DNA of 6,997 nt from Myxococcales bacterium (GCA_020430675.1 JAGQJJ010000204.1:1-6997); one strand, 5' to 3'. Numbered from the stretch's first letter, positions 1 to 5,480 are shown. Notes: generated by a model not told the origin, from the sequence alone. Numbers and translations are program-made.

Positions 1-167
1 GGCTGGCCATCGAGCAATCGCGCGGCGTGGGCGACCATGCCGCCCTCCATCCACTCGATCTCGAAGTTGAATGGCACCCGCAGCGCCGCCATGGCGATGA
101 ACGCGAGCAGATAGACGCTGCCGAGCGCGAGGCCAACGAGCAGCAGGACGCGGGCGGCGCGAGGCAC
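1..167 (-). CDS. Partial membrane glycosyltransferase-like protein (GT39/ArnT type), 5' end only
   Basis: Read on the minus strand, this frame starts at GTG (167-165) and stays open to the window edge, giving 55 residues. A GGAGAG Shine-Dalgarno lies 4 nt upstream of the GTG, which fixes the start. Residues 5-29 form one strongly hydrophobic helix. A short loop follows with acidic residues in FNFEIEWMEGGMVAHAARL (E36, E38, E41) and then LLDGQP. A first helix followed by an acidic E/D-rich extracytoplasmic loop and an 'A.R.L.G.P' stretch is typical of the start of lipid-linked-sugar-dependent glycosyltransferases of the GT39/PMT/ArnT superfamily, where the acidic residues are catalytic. Such proteins transfer sugars from polyprenyl carriers on the outer face of the inner membrane. 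Only the first tenth or so of such a protein is visible, so acceptor and sugar cannot be named. The call rests on the loop pattern alone. It is divergent from the sulfatase gene. Confidence 0.6.
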   Translation of the reverse strand, partial: MPRAARVLLLVGLALGSVYLLAFIAMAALRVPFNFEIEWMEGGMVAHAARLLDGQ

Positions 168-170
168 GGG

Positions 171-176
171 CTCTCC
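171..176 (-). promoter_or_regulatory. Ribosome binding site of the partial GT39-like gene
   Basis: GGAGAG on the minus strand, followed by CCC and the GTG codon at 167-165. It decides the GTG start of a gene that has no upstream ATG nearby. Confidence 0.65.
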
Positions 177-196
177 AAGGTGGGCGACGCGCGCGG

Positions 197-202
197 AGTA
201 TA
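197..202 (-). promoter_or_regulatory. Putative -10 element for the GT39-like gene
   Basis: TATACT on the minus strand, about 30 nt upstream of the GTG start and ahead of the Shine-Dalgarno. It stands out in a GC-rich region. No good -35 hexamer lies 16-18 bp upstream (the sequence there reads AGCCAT), so this is a -10-only call. Transcription would begin near position 190, leaving a leader of about 23 nt. Confidence 0.45.
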
Positions 203-267
203 CACAAGGCGGCTTCGCGATGGCTCGCCGACGATGGGTGTAGATCGCCGCCGCGCGGGTTGAAGGC

Positions 268-273
268 TATACT
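268..273 (+). promoter_or_regulatory. Putative -10 element placing the transcription start at the sulfatase ATG
   Basis: TATACT, identical to the hexamer on the other strand at 202-197, ends 6 nt before the ATG at 280. A start site 6-7 nt downstream of a -10 box would fall on the A of that ATG, giving a leaderless mRNA. There is no Shine-Dalgarno at normal spacing. The nearest purine run, GAAGG at 262-266, is 13 nt from the ATG and lies upstream of the hexamer. No clear -35 is seen. Confidence 0.5.
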
Positions 274-279
274 GCCGCG

Positions 280-2424
280 ATGACCGCCCTGCCGCGCGCC
301 CTGTTTTTTGCGTTGTTCCTCGCCGCGCTGCTGCTCGGCGCGGTCGAAGCGGCGCATCTGGGCCTGGCCGACGGCGAGCTGACCGCCGCCGACCGGGCGC
401 TGGCCGGGCTGTACGTGGCCGCGCCCTATACGTTGGTCGGCCTGCTGCTCGCGTTCATCGTCGCCGCGCTCACCGCCATCGGCACGCGGGCCCGGCGCAT
501 CGGCGGAACGCAATCAAGCGAGACCACCCGCGCCGCCGACGCGAGCGCCGGCCTCATCGCGGTGCTCGCGTTTGGCAGCGTGCTCTACGTCGCCGCGATG
601 CTTCTGCTCACCAAGACGCATAACCGTGTGGTCGGCGGCGCGGCCTTGGCGCTGGCCACGCCGGTCGCGGGTCTCGCCGCCCTGTACCTCTGGGCGTCGC
701 TGCGCCTGCTCTTCGCGAGGCTCGACGAGCGGCTGCGTTTTCCGGCGAGTGCGGCGCTGGGCGGCGCGCTGCTGGTCGTCGCCCTGACCGCGCTGCTCGC
801 CAGCCTCGCCGCCAACGAGGCCCTCGCCGAGCGTCTGGGCGGGTGGGGTCTTGGCTTCCTGCTGGCGTATCCGTTGCTCACGCTCACGCTCACGGCCCTG
901 CTGCGCCGCGTGCATCCCCGGCGCCTCTCGGGCGGGGCCATCCGGCGCGCGGTCTTTGTGGTCGCCGCCCTCAACGCGCTCGCCGGGGCCGATCTGGTCT
1001 TCCACCTCGAAGCGCGGGCCGCGGTGAAGCGCGCGCTGCTCAGCGAGACGCTGGTCTTCGAGCCGCTGATGGTGCTCGGCCAGCCGCTCTTCGACGCCGA
1101 CGGCGACGGTTATGCCAGCCTGCTCGGCGGCGGGGACTGCGATGACGGCGATCCGGCGGTGAACCCCGGCGCGACCGAGATCCCGCGCAACGGCGTCGAC
1201 GATGACTGCTTCGGCGGCGACAGTCCGGGCACCGAGGCGCCCGCACCGCCGCCGCCGCCGGTGGCCGCCGCGCCGCATCTGGTCGCGCGGCCGAACCTGA
1301 TCTGGATCACCATCGACACCCTGCGCGCCGACCACGTCGGCTATTTGGGCTACGAGCGCCCGACCACGCCGAATCTGGACGCGCTCGCCCGCGCCGGGCT
1401 GCGGTTCACATGGGCCTTTGCTCAGGGCCCGCAGACCAAGGCATCGATCCCTTCGATGTTCATCGGCCGCTATTTCAGCGAGCTGGACCGCACGCCCGAC
1501 CTTTGGGCCTCGATCCACCCCGAGAACATCACCATCGCCGAGCGCCTCGCCGCCGTGGGCTATCACACCGCCGGCGTGCCATGCCATCGGTTCTTCCTGC
1601 CCGGCTACGGGCTCGACCAAGGCTTCGCCGAATGGGATCTCGACATCGTGCAGGCCTACCAGCAGCGCATGCCGCACGTCATCACCGGCCAGATCGTCAC
1701 CGACAAGGCGCTGCAATGGCTGGCGGGGCGTCCAAAGGACGATCCGCCGTTCCTGCTCTGGCTGCATTACTTCGACCCGCATCACTTCTATCAAGACCAC
1801 CCCGACGTCGACTTCGGGCCCGAAGACATCGACCGCTATGATGAAGAGATCCACTTCACCGATGCCCAGGTGGGCCGCCTGCTGCGTTGGCTTGAGACCA
1901 GCCCGCTGGCCGCCAACACCTATCTGATCGTGCACTCCGACCACGGCGAAGGCTTCTACGAGCACGGCTACCGCTATCACGGGCAGCATCTGTTCAACGA
2001 TCAGGTGCGGGTGCCGTTGATCATCGCCGGGCCGGGCGTCGAGCCGCGCCGGATCGATGCGCCGGTCGGCCTCATCGATCTGGTGCCCACGGTGCTCGCG
2101 CTGGCCGGCGCGCCGGTGCCGCCCGAGCTGCCCGGGGTGTCATTGTTGCCCTATGCCACCGAGACCGCGCCGCCACCGCATCCGCCGGTGTTCATCGAGA
2201 TGGTCAAAGACGCCACCCACTCCGACCGGCGCGCCGTCGTCGACTGGCCGTGGAAGCTGCAATATGGCATCACCTTTGATGAGTACAGGCTGTACAACCT
2301 GGCCGAAGACCCCCAGGAGCGCGTCGACCGCCTCGACGCCGAACCCGAGGTCTTCGAGCGGTTGCAAGCGCGGTTGCGCCGTTGGATGAGCGAAGAGGTC
2401 AGACCCCGGCCGCCCCGTCGTTGA
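280..2424 (+). CDS. Membrane-anchored sulfatase / alkaline-phosphatase superfamily protein with MopE-like metal-binding segment
   Basis: 714 residues. Residues 1-245 hold about seven hydrophobic helices (roughly 5-25, 44-68, 90-110, 118-146, 157-180, 187-208, 220-242). With a cytoplasmic N-terminus this puts the rest of the protein outside the inner membrane. Residues 272-310 are a MopE-type putative metal-binding repeat: DADGDG at 272-277, C287-DDGDP, NPGATE at 295-300, and NGVDDDC ending at C310. A Pro/Ala linker (about 320-332) leads to a sulfatase domain: NLIWITIDTLRAD at 339-351 (metal ligand D346), TTPNLDALARAG at 362-373, likely nucleophile S389 in S-I-P-S, SDHGE at 553-557 (D554, H555), YHGQHLFND at 566-574, and the family-typical tail LYNLAEDPQE at 671-680. 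The nucleophile position is Ser, not Cys, and the following Arg of C-x-P-S-R is Met. Formylglycine-dependent sulfate-ester hydrolysis is therefore uncertain, and a phosphotransferase or phosphodiesterase role is possible. No Shine-Dalgarno is present and the start looks leaderless. The 3' end overlaps the convergent NrnA-like gene. The substrate is unknown. Confidence 0.9.
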   Translation: MTALPRALFFALFLAALLLGAVEAAHLGLADGELTAADRALAGLYVAAPYTLVGLLLAFIVAALTAIGTRARRIGGTQSSETTRAADASAGLIAVLAFGSVLYVAAMLLLTKTHNRVVGGAALALATPVAGLAALYLWASLRLLFARLDERLRFPASAALGGALLVVALTALLASLAANEALAERLGGWGLGFLLAYPLLTLTLTALLRRVHPRRLSGGAIRRAVFVVAALNALAGADLVFHLEARAAVKRALLSETLVFEPLMVLGQPLFDADGDGYASLLGGGDCDDGDPAVNPGATEIPRNGVDDDCFGGDSPGTEAPAPPPPPVAAAPHLVARPNLIWITIDTLRADHVGYLGYERPTTPNLDALARAGLRFTWAFAQGPQTKASIPSMFIGRYFSELDRTPDLWASIHPENITIAERLAAVGYHTAGVPCHRFFLPGYGLDQGFAEWDLDIVQAYQQRMPHVITGQIVTDKALQWLAGRPKDDPPFLLWLHYFDPHHFYQDHPDVDFGPEDIDRYDEEIHFTDAQVGRLLRWLETSPLAANTYLIVHSDHGEGFYEHGYRYHGQHLFNDQVRVPLIIAGPGVEPRRIDAPVGLIDLVPTVLALAGAPVPPELPGVSLLPYATETAPPPHPPVFIEMVKDATHSDRRAVVDWPWKLQYGITFDEYRLYNLAEDPQERVDRLDAEPEVFERLQARLRRWMSEEVRPRPPRR

Positions 2425-3385
2425 CCGGTGGGCCAAGCGCGGCCAGCGCGGCGACGACCGCGCGCTCGGTCGCGTCGTCGAGCGAAGCGCGCAGCGTGGC
2501 CCCCGCGGCGCGAGCGTGGCCACCGCCATGGGGCGACAGCCGGCGGGCCAGCGCGGACACGTCGATGCCGCCGCGGCTGCGAAGGCTGACCTTGACCCGC
2601 CCATCGCCGCGCTCGACGGCCAGCAGGCCGATCTCGACGCCCTCGATGAAGACCAGGTCGTCGACCAGACCGCCGGTTTCGGCGGCGTCGACCTGCGCCG
2701 CGGTGAGCGAAGCCCACGCCAGCCGGCCTTCGGCGGCGAGCTGCATGCTCATGATCATCTGCCCGCGCAGCCGAACGCGCTCGACCGGCTGCGACATCAG
2801 CACGCGATCGACGATCTGCGCGTGGTCGATGCCGGTCTCGAGCAGCCGCGCCGCCGCGCGAAGGGTGCGCGGGCGGGTGAGGCGATAGCGGAACACCGAG
2901 GTATCAAACGCCATGCCGGTGAAGATGGCCTCGGCCAGCGCCGGGTCGAGCGCCACGCCCCAGTGATCGCACAGCCGCAAGACCAGCTCGGTGGTGCTCG
3001 CCGCCAGCGGGTCGAGCAGACCGACGTCGAGATCGCCCAGATCGCTGCTCTTGTGGTGATCGACCATGCCGCGCTGCCTTGCCGCGGCAAAATGGGGCTG
3101 CACGGCCTGAAAACGCGCCGGATCACCATCGATGACCAGCGCGAGGTCGACGGGCGAAACCGGCACCGCATCGGCCATTTGAAACGGCAGGTCGGGCGGC
3201 ACCAGGAAGGCATAGCGGGCGGGCAGGGGTTCGTCGGCCAGCACGATGACCCGCTTGTCGGGCCACCGCACCGCGATCGCCCGGCCCAACGCCGCGATCG
3301 CGCCGACCGCGTCGCCGTCGAGATCGGGCGTCGTCAGCAGGATGCTGTCGGCTTTTGCGATGGCGCGGGTCAGGGCATTGGGCAT
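2399..3385 (-). CDS. DHH/DHHA1 family phosphoesterase (NrnA-like nanoRNase / pAp phosphatase)
   Basis: 328 residues from ATG 3385-3383, chosen because GGAG (3396-3393) lies 7 nt upstream. The frame continues 36 codons further upstream, but those look non-coding. The order of motifs matches NrnA-type enzymes, which degrade 2-5-mer RNAs from their ends and in some species dephosphorylate pAp. Motif I region: TTPDLDGDAVGA at 18-29 (D23, D25). Motif II: VIDGD at 84-88. The family-defining DHH is at 109-111, followed by KSS. GMAFDTSVFRY at 157-167 supplies D161 and is followed by a 'T...A..LL..G.D' helix pair. The C-terminal DHHA1 half has VKVSLRSR at 264-271 and the substrate-binding GGGHARAAGA at 287-296. 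Length fits the family. One oddity is that the first metal-binding His of motif I (H-x-x-P-D-x-D) appears as Thr19. It is probably cytosolic: no signal peptide or helix is seen. Convergent with the sulfatase, sharing 26 bp. Confidence 0.88.
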   Translation of the reverse strand: MPNALTRAIAKADSILLTTPDLDGDAVGAIAALGRAIAVRWPDKRVIVLADEPLPARYAFLVPPDLPFQMADAVPVSPVDLALVIDGDPARFQAVQPHFAAARQRGMVDHHKSSDLGDLDVGLLDPLAASTTELVLRLCDHWGVALDPALAEAIFTGMAFDTSVFRYRLTRPRTLRAAARLLETGIDHAQIVDRVLMSQPVERVRLRGQMIMSMQLAAEGRLAWASLTAAQVDAAETGGLVDDLVFIEGVEIGLLAVERGDGRVKVSLRSRGGIDVSALARRLSPHGGGHARAAGATLRASLDDATERAVVAALAALGPPVNDGAAGV

Positions 3386-3392
3386 CCAGGCG

Positions 3393-3396
3393 CTCC
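3393..3396 (-). promoter_or_regulatory. Ribosome binding site of the NrnA-like gene
   Basis: GGAG on the minus strand with a 7-nt spacer to ATG 3385-3383. It favours this start over in-frame codons up to 3493. Confidence 0.6.
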
Positions 3397-3419
3397 GGTC
3401 CAACCAACCAACGGCGCAC

Positions 3420-3447
3420 ACTATCCCACCACCGCCCGCCGACTCAA
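3420..3447 (-). promoter_or_regulatory. Putative sigma-70-type promoter of the NrnA-like gene
   Basis: On the minus strand TTGAGT (3447-3442) and GATAGT (3425-3420) are separated by 16 bp; each matches the consensus at four positions. Transcription would begin near 3413, leaving a leader of about 28 nt that contains the GGAG site. Found by eye only. Confidence 0.4.
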
Positions 3448-3501
3448 CCGACAAGATCCGGCCGCCCGTCCTTGCGACGCCTTGCATGCACATTTCGATG
3501 C

Positions 3502-3530
3502 TTGACCCGAGCCGGCGATCGGCGCAACTT
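3502..3530 (+). promoter_or_regulatory. Putative promoter of the tRNA-Leu gene
   Basis: TTGACC (3502-3507, five of six consensus bases) is followed after 17 bp by CAACTT (3525-3530), a weak -10. The implied start is at about 3536-3537, some 20 nt before the mature tRNA 5' end and right at the beginning of the left arm of the flanking inverted repeat. Divergent from the NrnA-like promoter. Confidence 0.4.
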
Positions 3531-3556
3531 GAGTCTGGGAAGCGCCTGTCACGCCG

Positions 3557-3640
3557 GCCCGGATGGCGGAACAGGCAGACGCAGGTGACTTAAAATCTCT
3601 GGACCGCAAGGTCGTGTGGGTTCGACCCCCACTCCGGGTA
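3557..3640 (+). tRNA. tRNA-Leu (anticodon UAA)
   Basis: An 84-nt class II tRNA. The acceptor stem is GCCCGGA (3557-3563) with TCCGGGT (3633-3639), including a G1-U72 wobble as in E. coli tRNA-Leu(UAA), and the discriminator is A3640. The D stem is GCG/CGC. The anticodon loop is CTTAAAA (3589-3595) with anticodon TAA at 3591-3593. The long variable arm folds as GACC-GCAA-GGTC (3602-3613). The T arm is GTGGG-TTCGACC-CCCAC (3616-3632). The 3' CCA is not encoded; CTG follows A73. The anticodon stem GGTGA (3584-3588) with TCTCT (3596-3600) contains a central U-U mismatch and a terminal G-U, which is weaker than usual. It reads UUA and, by wobble, UUG, which are rare codons in such a GC-rich genome. 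Confidence 0.94.
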
Positions 3641-3650
3641 CTGACGCAGC

Positions 3651-3664
3651 GCGGCGACAGCCGC
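3651..3664 (+). other. Small GC hairpin downstream of tRNA-Leu
   Basis: GCGGC-GACA-GCCGC, a 5-bp stem with a 4-nt loop, 10 nt after the tRNA. It is not followed by a T run, so it is not a convincing intrinsic terminator. It may be a trailer processing structure inside the stalk formed by the flanking inverted repeat. The rest of 3641-3777 shows no gene or clear promoter. Confidence 0.35.
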
Positions 3665-3777
3665 ATCGATCTGGCGATCACTCGCGTCCCGGCGTCAGGC
3701 GCTTCCCAGTTTCTCTCTCACTGGCCCGAATCGTGAACGTGCGTCATCGTGTTGTGCGTGGCGTTTGCCCGCTGACC

Positions 3778-3782
3778 GGAGG
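3778..3782 (+). promoter_or_regulatory. Ribosome binding site of the cytochrome c'-like gene
   Basis: GGAGG, with 3 nt to the ATG at 3786 and 9 nt to the ATG at 3792. The spacing favours 3792 but leaves 3786 possible. Both give essentially the same signal peptide. An in-frame TTG at 3765 lies upstream of this site and is excluded by it. Confidence 0.65.
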
Positions 3783-3791
3783 CCGATGACG

Positions 3792-4271
3792 ATGCCCACC
3801 TTGTTTCGCTTCTCGCTGGTCGCGCTGACGCTCTGCGCCGCCTGTGGCGCACCCCAGCCGCCGGCCGAAGAACCCGTCGCGCCGCCCGCCGCCGCTGCGC
3901 CGGCGCCGTTGCTGCCGACGCTGCAAGACGAAGTGCGCACCTTGCTGCGGCCCCGCATGGCTCGCCACGGCAAGGATCTGGCCGATCTCTGGGGCGCCAT
4001 GCGCGCCGACGATCGGCCCGCGGTGGCCCGCATCGCCCGCCAGGTGGCCGAAGAGCCTCGATTGGCGCGGCCCTTGGGCGAAGCGGCCGATGACACCCTC
4101 AACGCCACCGTGCCCCCGGCCTTCTTTGAGTTTCAAGACGCGCTTGCCGCCCGCGCCGCCGCGCTCGCCGAGGCCGCCGAGTCGGATGACGGCGCGCGTC
4201 TCGCGCCGGCTTTCAATGCGCTCGCCGACGCCTGCGCGCGCTGCCACGCCAGCTACTTCCGCGTCGAGTGA
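3792..4271 (+). CDS. Exported cytochrome c'-like (class II) protein, possibly a lipoprotein
   Basis: 159 residues from ATG 3792. Residues 1-18 (MPTLFRFSLVALTLCAAC) look like a secretion signal with two Cys (C15, C18). C18 is preceded by Ala-Ala and followed by Gly, so lipidation is plausible, but the -3 residue is Cys rather than the usual Leu. A Pro/Ala/Glu linker (about 20-40) follows. The rest is rich in amphipathic helix: LRPRMARHGKDLADLW resembles the first helix of class II cytochromes. The last residues carry a single haem-attachment motif, C148-A-R-C151-H152, followed by A-S-Y-F-R close to the terminus, the usual place in cytochrome c' and c-556 proteins. Covalent haem binding outside the cytoplasm is therefore expected; a role in electron transfer or gas binding is inference. 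It could be another small CxxCH four-helix protein. No partner gene sits beside it: the upstream neighbour is the tRNA and the downstream gene converges. Confidence 0.72.
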   Translation: MPTLFRFSLVALTLCAACGAPQPPAEEPVAPPAAAAPAPLLPTLQDEVRTLLRPRMARHGKDLADLWGAMRADDRPAVARIARQVAEEPRLARPLGEAADDTLNATVPPAFFEFQDALAARAAALAEAAESDDGARLAPAFNALADACARCHASYFRVE

Positions 4272-4288
4272 CCCCGCGAGCCGGCGAT

Positions 4289-4304
4289 GTCACGGGCCCG
4301 TGAC
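4289..4304. terminator. 16-bp perfect palindrome between convergent genes, candidate bidirectional terminator
   Basis: GTCACGGGCCCGTGAC is a perfect palindrome. It extends imperfectly by two more pairs across a T-T mismatch (4286-4307). It lies in the 38-bp gap between the cytochrome stop (4271) and the amidohydrolase stop (4310), the expected place for a shared terminator. No T run follows on either strand (TTCGTT on the plus side), so intrinsic termination is uncertain. A protein-binding site is the alternative. Confidence 0.45.
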
Positions 4305-4309
4305 TTCGT

Positions 4310-5476
4310 TCAGCCGCCCGGCATGGGCAGCGCGGTCTGCACCAACCGCGTCCACCAGGTGATGCCAATGGGCAGCACCGCGTCGTTGAAGTCGTAGCGC
4401 GGGTGATGCAAGCCATGCGCGGGGCCGGTGCCCAGCCACGCATAGCAGCCGGGCTTCGCTTCGAGCATGAACGCAAAATCCTCCCCGCCCATCGAAGGCG
4501 GCGGGTCGCGATGCACCCGCGCCGCGCCCACCACCGCCTCGGCCGCGCGGGCGGCCAGGTCGGCTTCGGGCGCGGTGTTGATCGTGGGCGGGTAGTCCTG
4601 GCGCCACGCGATCTGCGCCTTCAGGTCGAGCGCGCCGCAGATGCCGTGCACGAGCCGGGCAAAGCGCGCCTCCAACGAAGCGCGCACCTCGGGCTTGAAG
4701 CTGCGGGCGGTGCCGCGCAGCGTGACCTGCCGGGGCACCACGTTGAACGCGCTGCCCCCGTGCACCGAGGTGATGCTGAGCACCGCCGAGTCGGTGGGGT
4801 CGACGCGCCGGCTGACCAGGGACTGCGCCGCGGTGATGATCTGCGCCGCGCCGACGATGGGATCCACCACCAGGTGGGGCATGGCCGCGTGCCCGCCGAG
4901 GCCCTCGATGGCCACCTCGAAGTCGTCGACCGCGGCCATGACCGCGCCCGAATGCACCGCAAACTCACCCATCGGCAGGCCCGGCCAGTTGTGCAGCCCG
5001 AAGACGCGGTCGGTAGGGAACTGGGTGAACAGGCCCTGATCCATCATCACCTTCGCCCCACCTGCGCCCTCTTCAGCCGGCTGGAAGATGAAGTGCACCG
5101 TGCCGCCGAAGTCGGGCCGCTTCGCCAGCGCGGCGGCGGCGCCGAGCAGCATCGCGGTGTGGCCGTCATGCCCGCAGGCGTGCATCGCGCCCGGCCGCGT
5201 CGAGCGGTGGGGCACGTCGCCCTCTTCGTCCATCGGCAGCGCGTCGATATCGGCCCGCAACGCGATGGCCGGCCCCGGCGCGGCGCCTTGCAGGCTGGCC
5301 ACCACCCCGGTCCCGCCCAGCCCCAGATGCGGCGCGTAGCCCAGGCCGCGCAGCGTGCTGGCCACGAAGCGGGCCGTGTCGTGCTCGACAAACGCCGTCT
5401 CGGGGTGCGCGTGCAGGTGGCGCCGCCATTCGGTCACTTGGGGCACCAGCGCCACGATCGCGTCATCGAACTTCAT
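4310..5476 (-). CDS. M20 family metallopeptidase / amidohydrolase (HipO, N-acyl-amino-acid hydrolase type)
   Basis: 388 residues from ATG 5476-5474, preceded by GGAGG (5485-5481) at 4 nt. The frame is open far upstream, but this start matches the family N-terminus. Motifs of the M20D branch run in order: WRRHLHAHPE at 17-26; LRADIDALPM at 73-82; metal-binding HACGHDGH at 99-106 (C101, H103); FQPAEEGAGGA at 131-141 with base E135 and ligand E136; GLHNWPGLPMG at 160-170 (H162); dimerisation-domain GGHAAMPHLVVDP at 194-206; MGGEDFAFML at 329-338; and LHHPRYDFND at 356-365 (H357). Such enzymes use two divalent metals to hydrolyse N-acylated or N-conjugated amino acids (hippurate, acetyl-amino acids, IAA conjugates). 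The exact substrate cannot be read from the sequence. Length is normal and all catalytic residues are present. No signal peptide is seen, so it is likely cytosolic. Divergent from the cupin gene across 81 bp. Confidence 0.94.
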   Translation of the reverse strand: MKFDDAIVALVPQVTEWRRHLHAHPETAFVEHDTARFVASTLRGLGYAPHLGLGGTGVVASLQGAAPGPAIALRADIDALPMDEEGDVPHRSTRPGAMHACGHDGHTAMLLGAAAALAKRPDFGGTVHFIFQPAEEGAGGAKVMMDQGLFTQFPTDRVFGLHNWPGLPMGEFAVHSGAVMAAVDDFEVAIEGLGGHAAMPHLVVDPIVGAAQIITAAQSLVSRRVDPTDSAVLSITSVHGGSAFNVVPRQVTLRGTARSFKPEVRASLEARFARLVHGICGALDLKAQIAWRQDYPPTINTAPEADLAARAAEAVVGAARVHRDPPPSMGGEDFAFMLEAKPGCYAWLGTGPAHGLHHPRYDFNDAVLPIGITWWTRLVQTALPMPGG

Positions 5477-5480
5477 GGAA

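Larger units (their letters stand above)
3535..3709. repeat. Inverted repeat enclosing the tRNA-Leu gene
   Basis: The left arm (3535-3557, CTGGGAAGCGCCTG then TC then ACGCCGG) is complementary to the right arm (3689-3709). There are 14 uninterrupted pairs (3535-3548 with 3696-3709), a 2-nt bulge (3549-3550), then 7 more (3551-3557 with 3689-3695). The arms flank the tRNA: the left ends at its first base and the right begins 48 nt after its discriminator base. In the precursor RNA they would form a closed stalk around the tRNA, like the processing stems around rRNAs. The right arm is followed by a pyrimidine run, TTTCTCTCTC. No target-site duplication is evident outside the arms. Confidence 0.75.

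Noticed and set aside
27..263. 78-codon plus-strand frame at the left edge
   Set aside because: It covers the divergent promoter region and the antisense of the GT39-like gene, and its composition is charged and repetitive.
514..1989. 491-codon minus-strand open frame antisense to the sulfatase
   Set aside because: It lies wholly inside a gene with clear domain motifs. The translation is rich in Arg/Gly/Glu/Gln with no recognisable motif, as expected for a codon-bias shadow in GC-rich DNA.
3483..3490. TGCATGCA palindrome upstream of the tRNA promoter
   Set aside because: Only 8 bp and isolated. Chance occurrence is likely and no partner site was seen.
2516..3505. 329-codon plus-strand open frame antisense to the NrnA-like gene
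   Set aside because: The opposite strand has the DHH, GMAFDTS and GGGH motifs with an RBS and promoter. This frame has low-complexity Arg/His/Gln-rich content and no start signal.
3535..3709. Inverted repeat as terminal repeats of an insertion sequence or MITE
   Set aside because: There is no transposase, no visible flanking target duplication, and the content is an intact tRNA. Kept as a processing-stem hypothesis instead, though not excluded.
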